From: Solanum dulcamara
Lineage: Eukaryota > Streptophyta > Magnoliopsida > Solanales > Solanaceae
Length of the DNA stretch: 64,000 nucleotides
Direction of reading: 5' to 3'
NCBI RefSeq assembly: GCF_947179165.1
Contig: NC_077240.1
Span: forward strand, 43,909,501-43,973,500
Numbering within the stretch: the stretch's first letter is position 1; every line of letters begins with the position of its first letter. Made by a program: the position numbers and the translations under genes. The notes under the pieces were generated by a model that worked only from the letters and a program-made list of their open reading frames with translations, did no database searches and was not told where the DNA came from. Of this stretch, positions 57,100 through 64,000 are shown piece by piece.

Positions 57100-58600
57100 T
57101 CGATCTCTATAGTTAATGATTTTTCCGATGTGTTTCCCGATAACTTGCTCGATGTTCCTCCCAAAAGGAAAATTAACTTTTGCATAGATCTCATTCTCAA
57201 TACTCAACCTATTTTTATTCCTCATTACTGTATGACTCCGGCATAACTTAAGAGTTGAAAGAGTAATTGAAGGATTTGTTGGATAAGGGATTTATAAGGA
57301 TGAGTATTTCACCATGGCATTCTCCCGTATTGTTTGTTAGGAAGAAATATGGGTCGATCCGAATGTATATAGATTATAGGCAATTAAATAAGGTCACCAT
57401 AGAGAACAAGTATCCATTTTGGAGGATATAAGACTTATTTGGAAAATTACAAGGGGAAAGTTACTTCTCAAAGATTGATCTCCGCTTATCATAAACTAAG
57501 GGTAAGGGAGTGTGATATTCCCAAGACAACATTTTTAACAAGGTATGATCATTTTGAATTTGTAGTCACACCATTTAGGTTAACTAATTCTCCCACTATT
57601 TTCATGGACTTGATAAATCATATTTTCAAGCCATACTTAAACATGGTTGTAGTTGTGTTCATTGCTGACATTTTGATATTTCTCAGAATGAGGAAGATCA
57701 TATAGGTCATTTAAGGATTGTGTTGCAAATTTTGAGAGATAAGCAACTATTTGCCAAGTTTAGTAATGTGAATTTTGGTTAAGGGAAGTCGCATTTCTTG
57801 GACATGTGGTGTCCGGTGATGGGATTAAGGTTGATCCAAAGAAAATGGAGGCGCTAAAGAATTGGCCTAGACCATTGTCTCCTTCGAATATTAGAAGCTT
57901 TTTGGGCTTGGCCGGATACTATAGAAGGTTTGTTGAAGGGTTTTCCTCTATTACTTCACCTTTGACTAAGTTGACCCAAAATAAAGTAAAATTTCAATGG
58001 TCGGATGAATATGAGAAGAGTATCCAAATAATGAAGGATCGTCTTATGTCGGCTCCTATTTTGACATTTCTTGAAGGTTTGGATGGGCTTGTTGTTTATT
58101 GTGATGCCTTATGTATTGGTTTGGCTTGTGTTTTAATGCAACATGATAAGGTTATAACATATGCTTCTAGGTAACTTATAGTGCATGAATGAAACTATCA
58201 AACCCATGATCTTGAACTTGCGGTAGTTATGTTTGCATTAAAAATTTAGGTTATTATCTTTATAGGGTGCATGTTAGTGTGTTTATTGACCACAAAAGCT
58301 TACAATATGTGTTTAGCCAAAGGGACTTGAACCTTAGGCAAATGAGGCAGTTTGAACTCCTAAAGGACTTGAGTGTGTTGTACCATCTAGGTAAGGCAAA
58401 TGTTGTAGCTGATGTTCTTAGTCGGTTGTCCATAGATAGTGTTGCACATGTTGAGGAAGGTAATAAGAAGTTAGTAAAGAATGTCCATAGATTTACACAT
58501 TTAGGTGTGTGTTTAGTTGACTCTAATGATGGAGCTATTCTTGTACATAATGGCTCGGAATCATCTCTTGTAGAGGATGTTAAAGCCAAATAAGACCATG
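57100..58600 (+). pseudogene. Ty3 reverse transcriptase and RNase H, broken
   Basis: RT pieces: [20 protein letters not shown] and [20 protein letters not shown] (57265-57395), then [20 protein letters not shown] (frame 57439-57705) with the catalytic box VFIADILIF near 57655, where the first aspartate of the DD pair is alanine. Frame 57806-58174 starts after AFLGH-like sequence and carries [40 protein letters not shown] (connection) and RNase H start [20 protein letters not shown]. Frame 58267-58593 has RNase H end VFIDHKSLQYVFSQRDLNLR, QMRQFELLKDL and VADVLSRLS. Stops at 58174 and 58590 and several frameshifts prevent translation. Minus frames 57007-57225 and 58260-58646 are shadows. Confidence 0.92.
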
Positions 58601-59950
58601 ATCTAGTTTTGGTTGAATTGAAGAAGTTGGTTGCTGAAAAAGCCATTGAGGCTTTCTCCCAAGGGGGAGATGGAGTGAATTTCTAGAACGGTCGTTTGCA
58701 TATTTCTAATGTTTATGGGTTCAGAGAGTTGATATTGGATGAGGCCCATAGTTCTCCATATTTAATTCATCTGAGATCCACCAAGATGTCATGATTTGAG
58801 AGAAGTGTATTGGTGGAATGACATGAAGAAGGACATAGTGGAGTTTGTGGCTAAGTGTCCTAATTATCAACAAGTGAAAGTTAGACATAAAAAACCAAGA
58901 AATTTGGCTCAAGATATTGAGATTCCTACTTGGAAGTAGGATGATGTCAATATGGATTTTGTGATGGGTCTGTCCTGTACAAGAAGACAAAATGATTCTA
59001 TTTGGGTTTTTGTAGATCGAAAGACTAAGTCAGCGCATTTTCTACCGGTTAAGACTCCTTATGGTGTCAAAGACTATGCTAAGTTATACATTCATGAACT
59101 CGTGAAACTTTATGGTGTTCCTTTGTTGATTATATCAGATTGAGGTACTCAATTCACTTCATAGTTTTGTAAGTCATTTCAAAAAGGTCTTGGTACAAAG
59201 GTTAATTTAAGTACCGCTTTCTATCCTCAAATTGATGGACAAGCCAAAAAAACAATCCAAACTTTGAAGGATATGTTAAGGATATGTGTGATTGATTTTA
59301 AAGGAAGTTGGGATGAGCATGTGCCATTGATTGATTTCCCTATAATAATAGTTATCACTCTAGCATTCAAATGGCTCATTTTGAAGCCTTATATGGAAGA
59401 AGATGTAGATCACCGGTAGGATGGTTTGAAGCGGGTGAGATGGCATTGATTGGTTCTGATTTGGTAGTTGATGCAATGGATAAAGTAAGGTTTATAAGAG
59501 AAAGGTTGAAGATGGATCAAAGTCATCAAAAGTCATATCCGAACATTAGAAAAAGAGGATTGAATTTGATGTGGATGATTGGGTGTATTTGTAGGTTTCA
59601 TCTATAAAGGACGTAATGCGTTTTGGTAAGAAAGGGAAATTGAGTCCTAGATATGTAGGACCTTATAGAATATTGAAGCACGTTGGTAAAGTGGCATATG
59701 AGTTGGACTTGCCATTTGATTTAGTTATGTTTCATCCGGTTTTCATGTATCAATGTTGAGAAAATTTATGGGTGATTCAAACTCAATTGTGCCATTGGAA
59801 ATTATGAACGATGAAGAAAAATTGACTTACGAGGAGGTTACGGTGGAAATCTTAGACCAAAAAGTGAAAAGGTTAGGGAATAAAGATGTTGTGTCCATCA
59901 AGGTATTTTGGAGAAACCAACAAGTAGAGAGTGCTACGTGGGAAGCGTAA
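58600..59950 (+). pseudogene. Ty3 integrase with chromodomain-like C-terminus, broken
   Basis: The zinc-binding region is scrambled near 58740-58900 (KKDIVEFVAKCPNYQQVK). The catalytic core is in frame 58952-59143: MDFVMGLSCTRR (first D), FVDRKTKSAHFLPV, then GVPLLIISD and a stop at the second-D loop. DGQAKKTIQTLKDMLRICVI near 59235-59290 covers the third catalytic position, where the usual glutamate is lysine. Frame 59371-59607 contains ALYGRRCRSPVGWFE and VRFIRERLK. Frame 59753-59950 has LTYEEVTVEILDQKVKRLGN and VSIKVFWRNQQVESATWEA, matching the chromodomain-like tail that guides chromoviruses to heterochromatin. Stops and one deletion break the frame. Confidence 0.92.
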
Positions 59951-60187
59951 GCGGATATGATAAAGCGTTATTTGTATATCTTTCCTTCCACTCCTACGTT
60001 TCAGTTTCATATGTTTTCCATATGCATGCATGTTCAGAAAGTTGGTTTTAAAAGCATGATTTAAGTTAAGTTTGAAAATCTCATGGCTTATGCTTTTCTA
60101 TATGTCATTGCCTTCATGTTGGGTTGCTAGTCCCCATTCCATGTCCCTTTTATGCTAAGTTAACTTCATTTGAGGATGAGTGTTCCC

Positions 60188-60200
60188 AAGGGGGATATAT
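60188..60200 (+). promoter_or_regulatory. Polypurine tract of the Ty3 element
   Basis: AAGGGGGATATAT directly before the 3' LTR start TGTAAGACTCC, after a TTTGAGGATGAGTGTTCC segment typical of the end of the coding region. Confidence 0.8.
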
Positions 60201-62297
60201 TGTAAGACTCCGGAAGTTCAGAAGTTACCAAGGAGAAAATTTTCAAAATATGGACTAACTTCAGGTCTATGAGTCTTTTTTCGACTCGTAGGAATGAGTC
60301 GTAAGATAATACTTTGAACTTATTCTGGACCCTTTTGTGAAGAATCCCTTACGACTCGTCAGGATGAGTCATCTTCATGATGACAAGTTGCAACTCTGAC
60401 TTGTAGTAAAAGTTCAGAGGCTCAGTAATTGACAAGTTTTCAAACCTGCAGGACGAGTGGAAATTAGCCTCAATAATGAGTCATAAACACGACTTGTACA
60501 AAAACTTCATAGAATTGGTTTTCAAAAACTTGCAGGATGAGTCATCTTAGCGACCTGTCACAATTTTTACTCGTAGAGTCCATGCCGTAAGTCCAAAGTT
60601 CCTTTTTAATGAAGGGTATTCATGTCTTTTTCCAAGTTCAGTTTAATGAACCTAGACACTTTTATGACCAAGTTCAAAGTCTATATATACCTAATTCTTC
60701 AAATTTCCCTCATATTAAAGTCATTCTTCAAAATTTCCCAAGGCAAGACTAAGAGATCCTCTCAAAGCTTCTTATCCAAATTCCAAGCAAGGGTTTAAAA
60801 AACAATTAGATTCTTCTTCAATTCTAAGCTAATTTCACCAATGTATGTGGGGATTGATCCATGGGTTCCTTTCACCCATGAAGTCCCAAGGTTTTCCTCA
60901 AGAATATTATGAAAATTTATTATCATTAAATTCTATTTTTTGATGAATTATGTTGGGATGTTTCAATTACGTTTTTAATCATTATCATTGATCATTATAA
61001 GTATGATTTTACCTTAATATCATGGTTTCAAGTTGAACTACGAATGCCCATGGATAAAACTATTTTCAATAATGATATACATGAAGCATGATTTTGGAAG
61101 TTCAATGATTTCAAGGCGTTCTTATGGTTTTCATCCAAATTGACTATGTTTATGAGTTTTACTATAAATTCAAGTATAAATTATGATTAGGGATTTCAAT
61201 AATAATCAAATTACAAATATGAAAGTTATGAAAAAGGTGACTTAGGGCCCTATGTGGGGTGACCAAGGAACCTAATGATATGAATTATGTAAGTATGATA
61301 TTGTAATGTTGAAAGGCTAATACTCACATTGCAAGTATGTTAAGAAAATGAGCTACTCTATGAATTATAAAGCTTATGAATAAGTTTATGATTATTTGTT
61401 AAGTATGATTACTATATTATGTATTCCGTTGGATTTGACTTTACACCGAATGAGGCTTGAGGTGGGGGCTCGACCTATGCGGTCCTTGTATAAAGTCTCT
61501 TGTCTTATAACTACGTGTCACTGTAGGATTTGCCTTTATGACCTAGCATGTGGATCCACATATAGCTTATGTACATGACCCACCTAGTAGGGTAGAGTCT
61601 ACTTTGGCAAGTAGATTTCCCTTTTTCCTTTGTATGGGTAGACAAACAGGATTCCATGCTATAGATTGCATGGTCTTATTGTCAGTTACGGTACTATCCC
61701 ACATATGTAAACTATTCTTATGTTATTTTACGTTTTCAACTATGTCTCCAAAATGCTTTGATCAGTATGGTTTTCTCATGACTCTACTTATCCTTTTATC
61801 ATGTGCGTTATTTGATTATTGGATCTTATGATTTGCATTGCATGTCATGCCCTCATACTTAGTATATTCAAACGTACTAACGCATATTGTTGCCTACATT
61901 ATCTCATAATGTAGAGGTTGAGGATAATATCCATACACGTGGCTAGTTAAGCTTTCTCATCAATAGAGTTGTGGTGAGTCCTCATATATCGAGGACTAGT
62001 TATGAGTTGTTGTTTATTACTTCAAAAGAATTTGTTATGTTATGATTTGAGGGTGACCTAGGGACATGTCTTAGCTTCCGCCCATTTCATTAGTAGTGGC
62101 TTTTGTTGGGCAAAACATGTAGAGCCTATATATTTGGATTACACTCGTTTTTATGCTTTATATTAGACTCTTTCTTATGCTATGTTCCACTTTACTTTAC
62201 CTTATGTATGCTTAATGATATGTCAATAGTCTTGGTTGGTACTTCTTTAAGGTTTCAATCTTCGTGTTATGATTAGACCCTAGGTTGGGTCGTGACA
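60201..62297 (+). repeat. 3' LTR of the full-length Ty3 element
   Basis: TGTAAGACTCCGG to GGGTCGTGACA, homologous throughout to 53134-55242. The frames 61396-61578 and 61550-61831 lie inside. Conserved inverted repeats at 61859-61880 and about 61895-61915. Confidence 0.95.
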
Positions 62298-62600
62298 CAT
62301 AGTGATGATGATATGTTCAAAATGGTGAGTTGTGATGAAATTTGATGGCTGCCATGGATATTGTATTGAAGTTGTTGTGAAGAAGAGAAAAAAATTAAAA
62401 GTGAGATGAAAAATAAGGAGAAAATGGAAAAATAAAGTTTTAAGAATTGGTTTTGGTCTTCACTCTCTCAAAGAGAGTGAAATACACTCACCTTCCCACA
62501 TAAGCATTTAAGGAGGTAATAGTTTCAATTTTAAGCAGTTCAAGGAGGTGATAGGACAACATGAAGATTGAGTGTGTAGTTGAAAATCCGGTTATAGCTT

Positions 62601-62611
62601 GGGGGGGGGGG
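62601..62611. repeat. G11 homopolymer in the MITE TIR
   Basis: Eleven G in the right TIR of the MULE-like MITE, where the left TIR has TTCTCCC. Probably slippage at a C-rich TIR block. Confidence 0.95.
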
Positions 62612-63046
62612 CTTTTGGCTATTTTCTCTTATTTTATTATATAGATTCTAACACTCCACATCCAACTCGGGGTTAGTGCTTTATCAAATTCAGTCTGTTA
62701 GTATTGGTGAGTCCTTTTGTCCAAGGATGACTTTATCTTTTCTTTTCAGTATCACCTTTCAATTTTAGACATTTAGAGTTAGTTAGAGGCTTGTCCTAGC
62801 AACTTATTTATGTATTAGAAGTTTTCAGACAAATAGTTAGATTTTGTATATATGTCTTCAAATTTTGTCTTTCGATATGTTAGACTCTTATTTGTCTATT
62901 TCATGATGTCTTCTGCATTTGTTGTTATTATTTATGTTTATTTTAGAACTCTTAGTATCATGCCATGCCATAAGGTTAGATTTATGACACTTGTATTACT
63001 AAGCACTATGTCGCATCTAGGGGGTAGTCTCTGGTCTTGAAAAACA

Positions 63047-63058
63047 TGGTATCAGAGT
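63047..63058 (+). promoter_or_regulatory. Primer-binding site
   Basis: TGGTATCAGAGT a few bases inside the LTR that ends at 63042. Initiator Met tRNA type. Confirms that 50488-63042 is a 5' LTR in plus orientation. Confidence 0.88.
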
Positions 63059-63248
63059 ATCATGTTCAAGTGTCTTAGAGTGTCTAAAAGTCGTGTTACG
63101 TAGATTCTTGTTCATGGGTGTGAAGCATACCACATTTATGAATAGCAGGCTATCAAACGTTTTAGGAAATACTTCACTTCTTTCATACTCTCAGGCATGT
63201 GATAGAGTGTAACTCTATATAGCTATTACTCTATGCATTTACAACATT

Positions 63249-63772
63249 ATACCTCCAACAAGAGCATATATTAGAAGGAATCAGAATGAAGAGTAATAAG
63301 CACCTTTTTCCCCCGCAGACCCTTTGGCTGAATAGGTATCTCATGTTTAGTTTAGGGATATTTTTCAGATGTTAGCGCAAGCTATGACCACTTAGACTAA
63401 CCGAGAGGTTGTGGCCTTAGTTACCCTAAGTGCTAATATGGATGCTACTAAAGTTTGGGATTTCACTTGAATGAACCTTCCAGAGTTTCATAGTTATAAG
63501 TTTGATGAGGATCCACAAGAGTTACTTGAGGGCATTCAGAAGATCATTGAGATTATGGGTGTCACTCTGGTTGAGAATGCTAACTTAGCTACTTATCAAT
63601 TGAAGGGGGTGGCTCAAAATTAGTTCAAATAGTAGAATGATAAAAGGATGGTTGGGGAAGGCCCATTGGATTGGGGAAAGTTCAAGGGTACCTTTCTAGA
63701 CAGGTTCTTCCAGCTTTAGATGAGAGAGGCTAAAGTTCAAGAGTTCATTAATTTGAAGCAATGTAACATGAA
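63249..63772 (+). pseudogene. Ty3 gag, 5' part, broken and interrupted
   Basis: Starts at ATA (decayed ATG) with PPTRAYIRRNQNEE then a stop. Further in: MLAQAMTT (stop) TNREVVALVTLSANM; after another stop MNLPEFHSYKFDEDPQELLE; IIEIMGVTLVENANLATYQL; GPLDWGKFKGTFLDRFFQ; and EAKVQEFINLKQCNM, after which a new LTR (63773) interrupts it. The arrangement matches Tekay-like gag and is related to, but clearly different from, the gag at 55.46-56.5 kb. At least six stops are present. Confidence 0.85.
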
Positions 63773-64000
63773 TGTAACACCCCAAAGTATTCTTACTTAG
63801 ATCAGTCCAAAGAGCCTAGAGAAAAACTGAGTTTTTGCATCAGAGGGCTGTTATGAGTGCCATTTATGGCCAATAGAAGCTTCTATGGACCTAAAAGGGA
63901 CTCGTAGACCCCCTCTTGGACCTAGTGAAATTTGAGTTTGTTGATACCCTTCTACAGATGGTTTCTACGGACCATAAAACTTTCTATGGATGTTAGGAAA
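63773..64000 (+). mobile_element. Start of a Ty3-type LTR, truncated by the window end
   Basis: TGTAACACCCCAAAGTATTC closely resembles the start of the LTR at 24189. CTACGGACCATA-type palindromes already appear by 63966. It interrupts the gag to its left, so it is the youngest visible event at this end. Confidence 0.75.

Larger units (their letters stand above)
53134..62297 (+). mobile_element. Full-length Ty3 chromovirus (Tekay/Del-like), 9.2 kb, inactive
   Basis: LTRs of 2109 and 2097 bp flank a ~5-kb interior with PBS, gag, protease, RT, RNase H, integrase with a chromodomain-like tail, and PPT, all on the plus strand. The target duplication CATAG is perfect (53129-53133, 62298-62302). 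The order RT-RNase H-integrase is Ty3. A C-terminal chromodomain-like segment and an MPP-type gag start suggest the Tekay (Del) clade. Stops and frameshifts are present in every domain. By eye the LTRs differ at roughly one base in twenty in the 300 bp around the TATA box. Confidence 0.93.
52139..62629. mobile_element. MULE-like MITE, split by a full-length Ty3 element
   Basis: Termini AGAGAAAATAG (52139) and CTATTTTCTCT (62629) are perfect inverted 11-mers. Similarity continues for about 130 bp (TCAACTACACACT and its inverse AGTGTGTAGTTGA; CCCCTGAACTGTTTAAAA against TTTTAAGCAGTTCAAGG). The flanks TATTATTTT and TATTTTATT agree at 7 of 9, compatible with an eroded 9-bp target duplication in AT-rich DNA. 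The native element, 52139-53133 plus 62303-62629, is about 1.3 kb and shows no transposase. A G11 run lies in the right TIR. Confidence 0.75.
50488..63042 (+). mobile_element. 5' LTR of a Ty3 chromovirus-like element, split by nested insertions
   Basis: Starts TGTAATACCTTGAAAG at 50488 and, after a nested insertion, ends near GGTCTTGAAA at 63042 (decayed GGTCGTGACA), followed by a primer site. The LTR parts are 50488-52138 and about 62639-63042, together roughly 2.05 kb, matching the other LTRs of this type. The break falls inside the second conserved inverted repeat: CCTGTATTATTTT | ATTATATAGA rejoins to the CCTACATTATTTCATAATGTAGA-like module. TTACGGGTCGTAA palindromes occur near 50567. It inserted into the protease of the Tat-like element. 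Confidence 0.78.

Noticed and set aside
58260..58646. 128-codon minus-strand frame
   Set aside because: Antisense shadow of the Ty3 RNase H segment.
1..64000. A new defence, toxin or metabolic gene cluster
   Set aside because: All longer frames trace to retrotransposon domains, antisense shadows or low-complexity DNA; no operon-like or intact host gene structure was seen.

Overview
This window is nuclear DNA from a flowering plant. It is most likely from the nightshade family (Solanaceae), judged from recognised LTR styles (TGTAACACCCC...GGGTCGTGACA, TGTCACGACCC), an RTE-type LINE tail ending in TTG repeats, and the MITE families; this assignment rests on memory of such repeats and is not a database match. 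The DNA is AT-rich. I found no intact host protein gene, no tRNA gene, and nothing bacterial. Nearly every long open frame is a decayed retrotransposon domain or an antisense shadow of one.

Layout. (1) 1-6.3 kb: minus-strand LTR element without visible coding capacity. Its LTR (3012-6302) carries a 35-bp tandem array and a cluster of CACGTG boxes, a primer-binding site follows it, and its interior holds a 5S rRNA-like relic. (2) 6.3-15.7 kb: end of a chromovirus-like Ty3 element and its 3' LTR, split by a solo LTR (8372-10620, perfect TSD) and by unclassified repeat DNA holding a minus-strand LTR (11683-13773). (3) 15.7-19.4 kb: minus-strand decayed Ty1/copia gag beside a decayed repeat-associated protein. 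(4) 19.4-24.2 kb: plus-strand Ty3 element that lost gag-protease; its 3' LTR is hit by another LTR element (24189-26463), whose gag stops at an LTR fragment containing a 44-bp minisatellite (26.7-27.9 kb). (5) 27.9-31 kb: AT-rich DNA, mostly unassigned. (6) 31027-36498: complete but dead minus-strand Ty1/copia (Tork/Tnt1-like) element with both LTRs, PBS, PPT and a near-perfect TSD. (7) 36.5-43.5 kb: a region without LTR elements but dense in small DNA transposons. It includes an RTE LINE 3' end, Stowaway MITEs, a triple nest (hAT containing a MULE-like element containing a Stowaway) and a fold-back element. (8) 44-64 kb: a deep nest. A Tat/Ogre-like Ty3 element, whose LTR holds a solo LTR, has its protease region interrupted by a Ty3 LTR element (50488-). 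That LTR is split by a MULE-like MITE (52139-62629), which is itself split by a full-length Ty3 chromovirus (53134-62297, TSD CATAG). The gag of the outer Ty3 element is hit by a further LTR at 63773.

How it works together: these are independent transposable elements inserted into one another, not a pathway. Target-site duplications give a relative order of insertion. All coding regions carry stops, frameshifts or changed catalytic residues, so any remaining mobility would depend on proteins supplied by other copies. I see no sign of a new defence or metabolic system; the most interesting points are structural (5S relic, G-box cluster, shared LTR stem-loops, nested TIR elements).
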